Shown here one piece after another: positions 10,681-23,665 of a DNA stretch of 64,000 nt. Origin of the DNA: Rhabditoides inermis (taxonomy: Eukaryota > Nematoda > Chromadorea > Rhabditida > Rhabditidae); contig CAWZYM010000118.1 of NCBI GenBank assembly GCA_963966185.1, forward strand, positions 82,501-146,500, read 5' to 3'. The translations under genes and the position numbers were made by a program. The number at the start of each line of letters is the position of its first letter. Position 1 is the stretch's first letter. The notes under the pieces are model-generated. The model saw only the letters and a list, made by a program, of their open reading frames with translations. It made no database searches and was not told where the DNA came from.

Positions 10681-12213
10681 ATGCAGCGGGTCCCCACGGT
10701 GAGCCGGTCCACGCCCCGCCCCCTCACGTCCCGCCCTTCCAGCACACTATCGCCATCGGTCGCCTGCCTTTCGACAAGGAGGACGACAGCGACAGCCTAA
10801 GGTACGAGTACCGTATAAGTCGGTGGAGTACCGTATGACTGCAGCGATGAGCAGAAGAAGCGGCAGGAGTCGTCGGTGGGCAATGCGTCGGTGCGGTTGG
10901 TGCGGCATAAGAAGGCTCCCCTCTCTGACAACTCGAACGATCGACGAGGGGTCAGGTCACCGAGGGCGCGCAGTCCCGGAGAGAAGAGGAAGGTAGGGGG
11001 AGAGTGGGGGGGAGGGAGGGAGACTATGGTATGTGCAGCACCGCCACTCGACGAGCCCCACCCCCCGCTCCCCCATCGTCTTTGCTCCGACCGAGACGAA
11101 AGTGAGCACCTGCGAGGCTCAATCGCCCACATCCGAGGGATCCCTCCGCGGAAGGAGGCCCGGTGAGCACTGGGGCATACGGTAGTTACCTCTGAGGGTA
11201 CTGTAGTTAGAAAATCAATCAATCAATCATTTATCCAGAATCGCTATATCCTGACTATACAACAAGTGCATACGGTACACCACAAGGGCTAAGCGCTGGG
11301 AGAAACACAGTTTAGCAACGGGGATGGTAGGGTCGAAGGTCGAAAGTCGATATTAGATCGATATTCAGTCGATAATCATTCGATTTCCTTTCCATAATCC
11401 ATTAGAATTAGATACCATTATAGACGATAGTGGGGCTCCGGGTGTTCCTTTCCTTCCATTTTAATCCACAATAGTAACTCCGCGGGCTAGGAAGACAGCG
11501 TTCTCATGAGCTATTCCCCGCCTTGCTCAAGGGTACTGGGGGAAGTTCATTTCGACCCGACCGCGCGATGCGAGAGAGGAAGATTGTTTTTTTTTTTGTT
11601 TTTTTTTTCATTCCAAATGAACATATACTAAAATTGGAACAATAGTTAGAAAAAGAATGTTATAAATACTGTACCATTTTCCGACCGCGAAGAGCATGAG
11701 GAGCAGCGTATCATGCACGCCAGTTCGCTGGAGGTGATCTCACACGATAGAGAGGAGGTATACTGTACCTACAGTAACCCGGATTCTATCTACCGTTTCT
11801 ATAGGTGAAGAATGAGCTGCGCGCGTGCGTCTACTATCACGGATTCCTGCCGCGCAGTGACGCGCAGGATCTTTTGCACAAGGTATACTGTACCTAACGT
11901 ATATTGGGTTTACTGTTTTCCTTCGTTTCAGAAGCACGAGTTTCTCTTGCGCAAGTCGGACCGGCCTGGGGTACGCACATCACCTTCAAATACTGTTAAC
12001 CAGAAACGTGTTTAGGTCGGGACCACGGTGATTTTATCTCTGCGACTCGAGGAGAAGCGAGACGGAGAGGAGCTGCCGCCGGCCGGGGTGGGCGGGGCGT
12101 GAAGGGGCGTGGCTTATTGGTACATGGTTGAGATGGAGATCCCTCGACAGCGACGAGTCGTCGACCACATCAACGTGCCGAGGGACAACCGGACCAAGAA
12201 ATGGGCGGTGGGT

Positions 12214-12261
<48 letters not shown>

Positions 12262-13882
12262 TTTCAGGTGAGAGAGAACGAGTGGTTTAAATCGATCGAT
12301 GACATGCTACTCATGTATGCCAAAAAGGGCATTCCGCTGGTTGACGGCGATCGCAGGTTGGCTACTCTCTCTCTCTCTCTCTCTCTCTCCCTCTCTCTCT
12401 CCCTCTCTCTCTCTCTCTCTCCCTCTTTCTCTCCCTTTTCTCTCTCCCTCTCTCTCTTTTTCTCTCTCACTTTCATTAAAGATACATCATCCGTTACCCG
12501 ATCCCTCGCATGAACTACCTACTACGTCACTCGCAAGTCATCCGCTACAAGAAGGTTACATGATTCCGCCCACTCACGCCCCGCCCCTTTCAGATCGGTG
12601 CTGGCGCGTTTGGAGAGGTGTTCAAGGGCAAGCTGAAGATTGACGAGGAGAGGAGCTGGAATGTGCGTATCTTATCTCTCTCTCTCCTTCACCCTCCTCT
12701 CTCTCTCTCTCTCTCAGGTGGCGATCAAGTGTCTGCCCGAAGGCATGATTGTGTCGAAGGAGCAGCGCGACAACTTTGTCGCCGAAGCACGCACCTGTCG
12801 CAAGCTCAACCACAGGTATCGATGTCATATCAGCGATGACCTCAATGATTATAGCAACATCATCCGTCTGCGCGGGATCGCCATTGACGAGATGCCGCTG
12901 ATGATGGTACCGTATGAGCCACCGTATCTTCATATCTACCGTATCCCTAGGTTCTGGAGTGGGCTGAGAATGGGTCTATGCTGGACGTACTGAGGAAGCG
13001 ATGCGGAGAGATCACACTTGTCGACAAGGAACTGTGAGTACAGTAATCCGGGTACCGTATCCATACATTACAGTATGCTGACCCACGCGGCCTCGGGTAT
13101 GCGGTATCTGGAGAAGAAGAATGTGATTCATCGTGACGTCGCCGCTAGAAACTGCCTCCTCGACGAGAACATGATGTGGGTGGAAGGAAAAGGATGCTGT
13201 ACTTACAATACCCATTTCAGTGTGAAGATCTCCGATTTTGGATTGTCGATAGCGACTGCGCTCTACAAGGGCGCTCCGGGCAAACGACCGATTCGGTAGA
13301 TGACGTCACTGACGTCACCTACTTCAATGACGTCACGGCTTTAGGTGGCTGGCTCCGGAGTCGATTGCGCACTACGAGTACTCTACGAAAACGGATGTGT
13401 TCGCGTTTGGAGTACTCATGTGGGAAGTAAGATAGACGCGGGTTACTGTAATTATCGTACCACAGGTGTTCACAAACGGCAAGCAGCCGTTCAGCGACAT
13501 GAAGAACCAGGAGGTGCGTGCAATGCATAAACTACATGAACATCACACTACAAACTAAAGGTCGCAAACGCAGTCGTGAAGAGCGGACTGCGACTGCAGC
13601 CGCCGCCTGAGATGCCGTTTACGACGGCCCAGCTCATGAAGGCCTGCTTCAACACGCTGCCCCTACAGAGGTATGACCACGCCCACTCTAGCCACGCCCC
13701 TTTTCAGACCGTCGTTCCACACGCTGAAGGAGAAGCTGCGCCACGAGTACGAGTCGATGGCCAAGGAGGCAGAACAGCTGGCTCAGGTACAGGATTGCAT
13801 ACCAGTTTTAGTTGCAGGTTATCGGATATATTTTCAGCGTCGTCGTGGCATCATTGGATGGCTGACTCGCAAGCCTGGATAA
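10681..13882 (+). CDS. SH2-domain non-receptor tyrosine kinase (Fer/Fes-like nematode type)
   Basis: About 22 short exons join in phase (for example 10743-10801, 10845-10992, 11039-11162, 11805-11882, 11932-11970, 12016-12087, 12133-12207, 12268-12356, 12482-12554, 12594-12662, 12718-12814, 13074-13175, 13221-13294, 13838-13882). A basic, low-complexity N-terminal region comes first. The SH2 domain follows ([15 protein letters not shown], then FLLRKSD as the phosphate-binding FLxR, then VILSLRL). The kinase domain has [31 protein letters not shown], a WLAPES-type activation-loop end and [10 protein letters not shown]. All catalytic residues look intact. The order SH2-kinase without F-BAR or SH3 matches the small nematode kinases related to Fer/Fes, which phosphorylate cytosolic substrates near junctions or the germ line. 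I set the start at the ATG at 10681; the frame is open upstream. The acceptor of the exon ending at 11757 is uncertain. Confidence 0.9.
12210..12475. repeat. GA and CT microsatellites in kinase introns
   Basis: A GA run at 12217-12258 and a CT run at 12364-12470 lie in two successive introns of the kinase, in opposite sense. Confidence 0.85.
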
Positions 13883-14403
13883 ACGAAAGAGAAAAGACTC
13901 CCGCTTAAAAATGCTTACAAACTAGTGTAGAATTACATGATTACTGTTTGATTACAAGATTACTGTCGCCTGGGAAGAGAAAAGAGAGACAATTTTTAAG
14001 TGTTTGAAATGCATAAAGATAAATGATAGCAAAATTCCTTGATTCCGAGCTACACCCACAAAAATATTAGGATCACAACGACTAAAGGAGACTAGACGAC
14101 TAGACGACTAGAAGATAGCAGCCATATGTGAACATCTACTAACTTTATCAAAAAAGAACATGAACAACATCAACAACGATTAAGAAAACAACGATTACTC
14201 CTATAATGTTGAGAACATTAGAACAATTGGAATTCTTAACTACCATATGCTTGAAACATAGACTTTTGCAACACATAACAAAACTAAAGCTACTGTAGTA
14301 ACATGTTAACTTAATATGACCAAAACCAACTAAATATGATGACATAACATATACGTAATTAAAATGTGAGGGAAAGCAAGCCAAGATCAGCGTTCAATGA
14401 TCT
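13883..14403. other. Intergenic stretch between two convergent genes
   Basis: AT-rich sequence between the kinase stop and the stop of the opposite-strand gene. It presumably holds both 3' UTRs. I see no further gene, repeat or RNA in it. Confidence 0.6.
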
Positions 14404-17400
14404 CTACTTGTGGTTGTGGCGCTTGAGCTTGTGCTCAGTGGAGCTGCTCGAACCGGGCATTGGAGCAGCCTACACAACCATGCCATACAATCACCAACAC
14501 ACCTGTACAACCTACTACACACACTCCACTTACCTGTGTGGATGCGTGTGGCGGTTGGAGTGGCGGCTGGTGTGGCCCGGGCATGTTCTGGTGGTAGTAG
14601 TGCACTGGCGCTCCCGGCACCGCGCCCCTCGTCCTCCTCAAAAACCAAGCGGTGACTACCTCCACTCCACAACTACATATTCTGATAACGGATAAGATGA
14701 GACCACCCTCCACTCTCCACCCTCACTTACCTATTATAGTACTGTGCGTGTGTGGGTCCGATTCCGATGGGATTGCGCATCCAAACCAACTGTCCCGTGT
14801 TGCTCACACCCGCACCCGGCACCACATACGGCAACACAGGACCTGCAACATTCAATTCAAGAAATATTACACTAATACACCATACCATAGACAAAGTCGC
14901 GCGGCAGAGTCACGTTTCCATAGGGCACTTGTCCGTTGGGGATCGAGTTGGGAACGGGGGCGGGGTTGGGCATGCCGCCGCGCACCAGACCTCGAATTAA
15001 GTCAGTTAGTCAATGGACACACGCAGCAGCATACCTGCTGACATCTGTGCGGAGGGAGGCATCGCGCGGCCGAGAGCATTTCCTTGCCCTCCTCCTCCAA
15101 CTCCTCCGTCTCCGCCGCGCATCATCATCGCCTCCTGCTGAGAACGACCCGGCCACATCTAAAGCCGACAAGGAGTCAAAACGTTGTAATTGTAACGGAA
15201 TCGTAACAAAAATTGATGTTTCTAACCTACTCACTATCAGTGTTACCAGTTGTGAGTTTCGCATACCTGTGGCATGTTGAGGAGCGGCTGTCGGGCGAGG
15301 TTGCTCATGTTGATGGGATGGCCGGGGACGATGGGCGGAGTGAGGTGGGCAGAGTACATGTGTGGCAGAGTGGAAGGGGGCGGCGGGGGCGGCGGCGGAC
15401 ACTCGGGCAGCATCGACTCGGAACACGCGTAGCGACTCGTGTGCGGCTCGCTCGGCGGAGGAGGGGGCGGCAGCGAAGACTGCTCCTCCGACACCTCCAT
15501 CGCCTCCTCCTCCTCCTCCTCGCACTCCTCCTGTTCCTCCACAAACACGTCGTCGTCAAGCTCCCCGGCCACGTCCACCTGCTCCTCCTCGCCCAGTCTC
15601 TTCGTCGAAGGACGCGGAGGACCGATCTCAAATCAACACTCTTTCATGATTATGACATCCTCAAACACGAGGCACCTTGAAGCAAATCCTCGGATGGCTA
15701 TCACTCGCCGTCGCCGCATTCTCGACAGGGGCCGCCGAGAGGGACACTTGTGCATTGACAGGAGATGTATGCGTGTTCTCCGTAGACGGCAGCGAGACCG
15801 ACATCTGTGTAGCAGCAGTCTGTTCCTTCACAGGCTCATCTGCGGGACGAGCAGGAGACAGTGTCGGCTGTCGATCCACCGTCTCTTTCTCTCCCTCTTC
15901 CTGCTTCACCTTGGCCTTGGGCGCCGGCCACACCAACACCTGAAAGACACTCGATGTTCCTTGTTCTACTAGTCACTCCTCCTCCGCACCTCGTCATCGT
16001 CATCGAGAATGATCTGGCACTCCTCGACCGCATCCCTGTTCTGATCCGAGTACTGTTCATCATCCTCCGCATCTCCATCCACAATCTCCACCTCAAACAA
16101 ACAATCAACAATCAACATCACCACAATAGCATCACTCACCATGGGCACATCGTCGTAGTCTTCATCTTCGTATTGCGAGTGGAACTTATCATTGTCGTGA
16201 GCGGCCTGATCGAGCTCCTCCCCTTCCCTCCACACTTCTCCGTTCTCCTCCTTCTGCTCCCGTTTCACGTGGAACAGGTACTCGAGATCCTGTATAGCTC
16301 CATGCAGATCCGACTCGTCGTCTTCCACCACAACCACCTGCAGTCAATCGATAATGACGTCACTGTCCGCCCACTCACAGGCTCGACATGTTTGTATTCG
16401 TCGTCCCGTCCGTCTCGCTGCTCCTCATCCACTACCAGCAGGGTGGACGAGTCCTCTTCCTCTCCTTCTTCCACCACGCCTTGCTGCGCACTTGTCTCCA
16501 GCACCTCCTGTTTCAGGCGGGAATCCTGCTTCTCCTCCCTCACCTCATCCGAGCACTGTTTGACTGGAACAGAACACGCACCATCTACTTACACCGAGTC
16601 TACTTACGAATGGTAGCGTAGCTGACATCGTTTTCGTCCGCGAGCCCCGAGTCCATGTCGAGCTCTCCCTTGTCGAGCCCCTTTCTCGTGCGCAGCTTCG
16701 CACGACGACCACAACCCATAGACACCGACTTCGACCTCGCCTCATCCATACGTTTCTAAAATTCAACGCAATGACACACCGTAATGCGTAATGCTTTATC
16801 ATACTCCACTCACATGCAAATGCTTTGTGATAGCGTAGCTGATGAACCTATCGTGAGTGCGAGAGATTCCCAGACCCCGTCGCACTTTATCCACCCTTTT
16901 CTTGCAAGCCATGTCAGCCTTGAGACTGGAATCAGTCGATTACTTCGATCGAATATGCGAACGGGTACATCTTGAGAGAAGCGAGGAAGGCCGCCGTCTC
17001 CTCCATCTTTTCCATCTCCGGATCAGGCGTCGTCTCCGCATCCGCCTCTTTACATTCTTCTTCTTCTTCTTTCATCTCCATCTCGGCCTCATCCATCTGC
17101 GAGCTATAACATAGACCTGACTGACTGGGATCGTCTTGCGCCTACCTGGAGCTGTCGAGTGAGGTCGAGGCTGTGTCGTCTCCATCATCGTTGCTAGTCG
17201 TCTCCTCGAGCAACTCCGTATCCTGTCCATTTCCTTCTCCTGTCTCCATCTCCTGCATATCATAAACATCAGCAGAGCGGGATTTTGAAGTCGAGCTAAA
17301 ACGAAACATGATTAATTTTCCATAGAAGAGTGATTTCCAACCTCTTGTTTTCGGCTGTGTTGGTTGGGTTCTCCTTCATGGCCATCTTGGCCAGCCTCTC

Positions 17401-19214
17401 CATCTCCCGCAGCACCTCTCCGACCGGTCGCTCGTCGTCGAAGGATATGGAGGAGGGGATGAGCTCCTTGTCCCCGTTCTCTCCCCCCGCACCCGCCTTC
17501 TTGCGCGCCGGCCGATCCACACCCATCGCCCTCTTCGTTCCATGCTCCTTCTCGCTCCGCTTATCCTTGCCCCCGCGTTCCCGCTCCACCAACGTCGTCT
17601 CTTCCTTCTCCAACACCGGCACATCCGACGAAGAGTCGTTGTCACTCGAAAGGTCCTCAAACTAAACAAACGTGGTGTTGTACCAACATCACTGAAACCA
17701 CAGCATACCTCGCTCTTCTTGGGCTGGACTAGTCCATAGACGGTGGTTTGCTTTTTCTTGATCAGCCTTAGGGGTTGGATGGGAGGAGGCGGGGCGAGTT
17801 GCGGCAGGGCGGGGGCTTCCGCAATCTTAGGAACAGCATTGACACCCGCCGACGGGCGGCTACCACGCTTGATATCGCTGGACGAACCTGAATAGTTCAT
17901 AATTCAAATTACAATAGATTCATGGCTATGTAATAGTATTCACATATTAGCCATCAAACACACCTTGGGAGGGCTCGGGCATCTTGGCAGGTGGCTCGCG
18001 CTCCTGCGACTGTGTCTCACTAGTCATGAAGGTGTATCGCTTTATTATCTCAGATCCTAAACCGTTTGTAACATTAAAACTAGGATTGTAAAAGAATCAC
18101 ACATACTTCGAGACTGTTTGCGGGGTTTGTCCGCCTTGCGCGGTTGCGTTGGTTCTTGGAAGACTGTCGGCTCGCGGTTGTTGGAAGGGCCTTGTTTGGC
18201 GGGCTGCGGGGTGAGAGTGGGCATGATCGGTGACCGCGCGCTCTCCACGGACACACTCGGCTGTTCCGGTTGACACTCGTCAGCTGCCACATCCGGAGCT
18301 GGCGTGGGTGCAGGGGTCGGCATCTGCAACAATACACATTACAAAAGCACAGACACGTGAACAGCACCGCGTCCTTGGCATCTTCTTGTTGCTTCTCGGA
18401 GTCGGAGAGGAGAGGCACTTCATAGTCCTCGAACTGTCCACCGGGCCGGTTGCCGTTCGGATCAATGATCGACATGCTGGCAATCTCGACGCCCGTCTGC
18501 CGCGCAGTTTCCTCCTCCTTGCGACCGAACAACTGACACAAGAGCATCACCTGAAATCACGTGTTCGCAACGTTCACGACAAGTGTCGATATGAAACTCA
18601 CATTGACAGTGTTCGTGAGCAGCTGGTGGTCCTCGGGGCCAAGAAAATCGTGTATCACATCCTTCGCAACTACAAACAAAATAAATATATTTTCATGAAC
18701 CAAAATCAAACTAACCAATTTCGGTGTAGATCTTGGATCCTTTAACAAGAGCGGCAGACAATGCGTCCATCCATGTCGAGTACCCTTGCACCTAAAATGA
18801 ATGGTTCAAAACAAATCTACGATATGACAGTGAAAGTGATCACCCAACCGAACACTCACTATTTTGACAGCGGTGTTGACCTGGAGAGCGAGGGCTTGAT
18901 AACGCGCCTGAATTTGAATATTACGCTTGCATTTGAATTATTTGATATTGTACAAAACTAAACGAAACAGAAACAAATATATTTCGGTTCACATGCTCGA
19001 AAAATTCGTCATACTCATACACTCACCTCGTATTCCTTTCGCATCTGCATCCGCGTCGCCTCATATTCGGCCTTAGCCTCCTGTTCCGCTGCTTTTCGAG
19101 CAAGAATCTGAAATAATAACATCTATCTTGCATTATTACAAACGAGAAAAAACACAACAATAGAAAACGAACCTGTTCTTGCAAAATTTTCTGAAAGCCC
19201 GGATGAATGTTCAT
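14404..19214 (-). CDS. Large acidic and proline-rich protein of unknown function
   Basis: Twenty-four exons join in phase on the minus strand, from the start at 19214 to the stop at 14404 (for example 19173-19214, 19027-19107, 18860-18907, 18602-18669, 18368-18550, 18107-18323, 17964-18056, 17709-17887, 17342-17661, 17146-17295, 16379-16563, 16140-16337, 15675-15939, 15267-15626, 14731-14842, 14404-14469). The N-terminus has a charged helix (QEAKAEYEATRMQMRKEYE) and a compact helical part with QGYSTWMDALSAALVKGSKI. The middle is rich in Glu, Asp, Ser and basic patches such as RPARKK. A conserved-looking piece contains KKRVDKVRRGLGISRTHDRF. The C-terminal third is proline-rich with PPPPPP runs, a Gly-rich part and a final LKRHNHK. 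Composition suggests a nuclear, largely disordered protein, perhaps chromatin-linked; I do not recognise the family. A 3' splice-like TTTCCAG lies just upstream of the ATG and may be a trans-splice site. Confidence 0.8.
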
Positions 19215-20385
19215 AACACCCGTTCAATGATGCGCTCCTGGAAATACACATGATTCAAACATTTAGAACAAAATGAATCAATTCTAACAAGAAAAAAACA
19301 CAATGAACACAATATCATATAATAATAATAACACAAAAAAAACAATAATTTCAATAAAAAAAACGAAAATTATCGTAACTAATTTCAAAAATTCGTTCGC
19401 GCGCGAAAGATATAAAAAAAGGTTAGGACACTGAAGCGGAGTAAGAACACGTGAAAGGTAATGAAATTCAAAATTTCTCTGTTGATTTCGGGTATAAAAA
19501 AAGTTGATCAAGTGGTGCGTAGTCGTGTCACTCTGCGCACTGTCCTTCAATCAGATTTCTCGCTTTAGGACTCCCTGTGTCGATGTTTCGGCAATAAACA
19601 TACAGAAATTGTACTTGCTAAGGAAACCCGAACAAATAGTTTGGCACTCATCCTTATAGTCGATTCTGAATGTGAGTTCTTTTATTTTTCACGGCTCGTC
19701 AATGGAGATCTGGATGCAATGTTTTTGCAAGGAAAAGTAGTTATCTTGTCAAGTTGTGATACGAGCACTGCTTGTTTCAAAAAAGAAAAGAAAACTGATA
19801 CAAACTGTCCGCATCTTTTGCACGTAACCCTGATATGATAACATCCGGACAACACACAACATTTATTACACATTGCTGAGAAACGTATATCTACTCTACA
19901 GGCTACAATCAAAAATCGAAATCAAAAACTTTATCCAGAATCTTTTTTTTCTCCGCGTCTGTCACTACAAGCTACAACCTCGTACTATCCCCTTCCGGAC
20001 CCACTGTGTGAGTGATCTAGAGACTCTTAAAAACGACATGGACAATCTGTGCGATGCGGCAAAATGGAATGGCTATTGCGGACAAACTGTGTGAATGGAC
20101 AGTGACAAATGGATGGACAAACGGTGTGATTTCAGAAAATATGGATGGACAAACCGTGTGAATCATACATTCACCGATGGTTTTATAAACTGTGCAGTTT
20201 GGTGCATTGTGTATACACAAGATCAAATTGGCTGTTTGTAACCATATTTCTCGTTGTGTCTTAAGTTTATTACTTTGTATTAAATATTATTTATTGAAAG
20301 TATTCATGTATTTTCCAATTCATTGCGCGTTCGGCTGCACTGTGATAGTTATACGATTAAATTATAGTTGAACTAATGCTGCTTT
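19215..20385. other. Intergenic region, possible promoter area
   Basis: AT-rich, with A-runs and homopolymers between the start of the minus-strand gene and the UGT repeat arm. Short repeated phrases (GGATGGACAAAC.GTGTGA near 20110 and 20145) form an imperfect local duplication. No gene is supported. Confidence 0.5.
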
Positions 20386-20387
20386 AG

Positions 20388-20444
20388 GATGCCCGCAGAA
20401 GCACCGAGAAGAAGCAGCAGAATAAGAACACGACCTAAGAAGGT
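20388..20444 (+). pseudogene. Orphan first exon encoding a basic peptide
   Basis: After a CTTTAG acceptor-like site an ATG opens MPAEAPRRSSRIRTRPKK and is followed by a GTATTA donor-like site. The peptide resembles the basic start of a chromatin protein. No downstream exon in phase could be found before the UGT repeat arm begins near 20520; joined to the next acceptor it ends after three codons. It may be the stump of a gene interrupted by the UGT duplication, or chance. Confidence 0.3.
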
Positions 20445-20703
20445 ATTATTTTTTGAACCTCTATTCGTAGTTATTTGTTAACTTGCATTTGTTAAATGAA
20501 AGTATCGGTTGCAGCTAATAAGATAAGATGCAAGCGGCACACAACGTACTCCATTTAAAGAGTGTACAAACTATGCGCGTGATCTACTGTCCTTTGTACT
20601 GATATGATAACATCCTGACTACATTTATCAATGCATTGTGGGGGGATCTTATCTCTCCAGCCTCTCACTGTCTCCCCCTTCCGTCAGTGTCCATTCGGTC
20701 AGC

Positions 20704-22131
20704 ATGCGGCTTCTCCCCCTCCTCCTCCTCCTATTCCCTTCCATACTCTGCTATGACATTCTCTTCAATGGAATGCACTCTTCCAGTAGCCACATCGGCA
20801 GTTGTATGCCCACCGCCGTCAGGTTGGTTAAAAAAAATCATTTCGTATTCGTTCCGTTGATGATTCGAACTATCCTGTTCAATACGATGCATTCTTCTCC
20901 CAGTCATGTAATCAGTTGCACACCTACTGCAGTGAGGTACAGCGTTAAAAAGTAGAATACGAATTTACTTCCTCCAGAAAAGCTTTGTTTGCCAAGATGC
21001 CTTCTTTTTGCAGTATGGTGTCAGCCGGCCACAATGTCCACTATCTGTCATCAGATGTGAAAGAGAAGGGATACGCCATGCCACCGAGCATAAACCACAC
21101 ATACATTCAACTCAGAATGGGAGGTGAGTGACTATTGGCGGCTGATCAAAGCGATCAAATCCACAACAACCCATAACAAAAAATTAAAGTTTCTACTGAC
21201 GTCGTCACCAAGTTGTTCATTCCTATGTGGAATGGATTTCTCGGTCAGGTATTCCCGATGCTCTGGATTGGAGGCGAAAAGGCGTTGCTCGAAATGAGAG
21301 AGGAACACTTCGACGAGGTAGTCTCTTCCACTTTTCTCTGCCCATCACCCCGACTCCGATTTCAGATCACCCCGTTCTTCAACCGCTCCTTTGATCTTGT
21401 GGTTGCCGATGAGCTATTCGCTGTGAGCAGCTACGCTCTAGCCATGAGAAACAGGTGATACGACACTTACTGTCGCCCTATCAGTCTGAATTGGTTCGGA
21501 AAATGACGTTTTTGAGGTATGCTCATGGGAAAGCGTACGCAGTGATGAGTACAACAATACCCACTCACCTCATATCCATGCACATGTCACTTGGTGGGTC
21601 ATACCTCGAACCCATTTTCAAAATGTTTATTTACAAAACAAAGAGACGGCTACATTTACCTTTTTGTTTGAACTAAAACGAAACAATTCATTTGTCAAAT
21701 AAATTACAATTCTTTTCACAATTCGAACACAGGCCACAACACTTTGCACCGTCCATCACTCAGCATCCACCCAGGTGCACCTTACGATCCAACTAAGTTT
21801 AACCATAGGCTAAAGTCGGTGAGTGATTAGACGAGATTATGGGAACACAAAAATGCTACAGTTCTGGGACGGTTTCATCAACGGTTTGAATATGGAGCTG
21901 ATGACACGAATCATGACTCAGACATCACAGAGTCTATTCCAATACGAATTCACGTGAGTTTAGCATAAGAAATAGATGAAACTCAACTCAAAGTACTTTT
22001 TTAATGTTTTCTTTTTCTACAGGTTCCAGCTGTTGATGCAGGGTGCGACAATACAGTTCTATGACGACATAGACTACTTTGCCTATCCTTCACCCAGTGA
22101 GCCCCCTCCTTCTCTCTCTCTCTCTCTCATC

Positions 22132-22206
<75 letters not shown>

Positions 22207-23493
22207 GTGTCCTTTTCAGTTGGCCACGACACTATTCACGTAGGAATGCGTTGTCCAGCTGCCAAGGATCTCACACTCCCTGATCTATACGAGAAGTTTA
22301 TCAACACAAAAGAGTCCAAGGTACGCACAGAGACTTATCGAATGATTGTGTGGATCATAGATATTAATCAATATTCCTACAGGGCACGATCTACATAGCG
22401 TTTGGTACCAAAGTTCCCTGGAAATACGCCCCGAAGTCTACGACGGATTCGTTCATCCATGCACTCAATAGACTCACTGACTACAGGTGAGTGCAAACCT
22501 GAGCATCATAAAATGACTACTGTATTTCAGGATTATCTTCGCATTCAACGGCGAGTCTCATCAGCTGGAGGGCACTGGAGAACACATTCTCGTCTCAAAG
22601 TGAGTTCTGTTCATTTCATTTACGTAAAGTACGTTTCTGTATTGTAGTCTACATACGAGCTGAAACACATTTGACATTCCTTTCCTCAGATGGGCTCCCC
22701 AGAAGGAGATCCTCGCTCACCCGTCAACGAAGTTGTTCGTGACTCACGGTGGACTGAAAAGGTAATGATTGTTGTTGTCAACTCAATGTTTTGTCACTGA
22801 TTCAGTGAATGGAGAAAAGAGTGTATGGTTGGTTTGCAGTCTGAAGGAGTCTCTGTGTTCCGCGGTGCCGGCTCTTTTCAAGCCAATGTTCGCCGAACAG
22901 ACTCACAATGCTGATGTCGCCGTCAAGATGGGGTGAGCAGATGCCCGCCCCGACCTTCACCCACAGCCAATACACCTTGTTCAGATTCGCCCGAGTGCTG
23001 GACAAGTCAAAGATATCCGCGGATCTGCTGTACGGAGAGATGAAGGCGATTCTCGGTGAGTCAAGGGAGACTATTGGTCAGCCGCTACAAAACGGCTTTC
23101 GAAACACCTTCGACAAAGCACTGTGTTTCAGAGAAGAATCTATTTTGAATAGGCTGACTCATTACTCTCATTCAGACACTCCTTCATACGCTTCGTCCGC
23201 ATCCCGTATGCGTGATATCATGCTGGATCGGCCAGTCGACGCCAACCAGGTACGCATCTCTTATTTCTCTTTCTCCCCTCTTTCTCATCTCTCTCTCTCC
23301 CTCTCTCTCCCTCCCCTCTCTCTCATCTTCTATCCCTTTCCAGCTAGTCCAGTTCCACACCCGTCGTGCCATCTCCCACCACTCTGTTCTGGATTCGTTC
23401 AAGCGTCGTGGCCAGTTCCTTTCCATTCTCCAGCACATACATGCAGCCCCCATTGCTGGTCTCGCCATCCTCGTTGCAATCATCTCGCATTAG
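20704..23493 (+). CDS. UDP-glycosyltransferase, copy 1
   Basis: Sixteen exons join in phase: 20704-20822, 21014-21123, 21190-21317, 21366-21454, 21517-21593, 21733-21818, 21862-21953, 22023-22096, 22220-22320, 22383-22485, 22531-22599, 22690-22761, 22840-22932, 22985-23055, 23176-23249, 23344-23493. The product has a signal peptide ([16 protein letters not shown]), the N-terminal acceptor-binding half with AGHNVHYLSS, and the UDP-sugar-binding signature WAPQKEILAHP, FVTHGGLKS and PMFAEQTHNA. A C-terminal membrane anchor (PIAGLAILVAIISH) would hold it in the ER with a luminal catalytic part. Such enzymes add sugars from UDP donors to small lipophilic molecules in detoxification and metabolism. 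A second, truncated first-exon-like block (SSPSHVISC) lies at about 20880-20938. The copy at 27269-30189 is its inverted twin. Confidence 0.92.
22110..22202. repeat. (CT)n microsatellite in UGT copy 1 intron
   Basis: CT run of about 70-90 bases in the intron before the exon at 22220. The matching intron of copy 2 has a shorter, interrupted run, so this site changed after the duplication. Confidence 0.9.
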
Positions 23494-23499
23494 ATCTCC

Positions 23500-23505
23500 A
23501 ATAAA
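23500..23505 (+). terminator. AATAAA poly(A) signal of UGT copy 1
   Basis: Seven bases after the stop codon; mirrored at 27257-27262 for copy 2. The 3' UTR must be very short. Confidence 0.75.
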
Positions 23506-23665
23506 GTGTTATCGCATTAAACACGAGCCGTTATGAGAAGTGATGACGCATTATTTTGCATTTTCGAAGAACACAACTGACAGTGCGAACAATGGTACTT
23601 CCGTCGACTACACATCATTTCCCGTGTCTTCCGATGTTGGCGCGGCCGCTGGGGGTGCGCGTCAG

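Larger units (their letters stand above)
20520..23530 (+). repeat. Left arm of the UGT inverted duplication
   Basis: The sequence from about 20520 to 23530 is the reverse complement, with scattered differences, of about 27237-30380. It includes the 5' flank (CATCCTGACTACATTTATCA), all UGT exons and introns, and the 3' end to the AATAAA signal and beyond (CGCATTAAACACGA). Arms are about 3 kb, separated by about 3.7 kb with two other genes. Confidence 0.9.
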
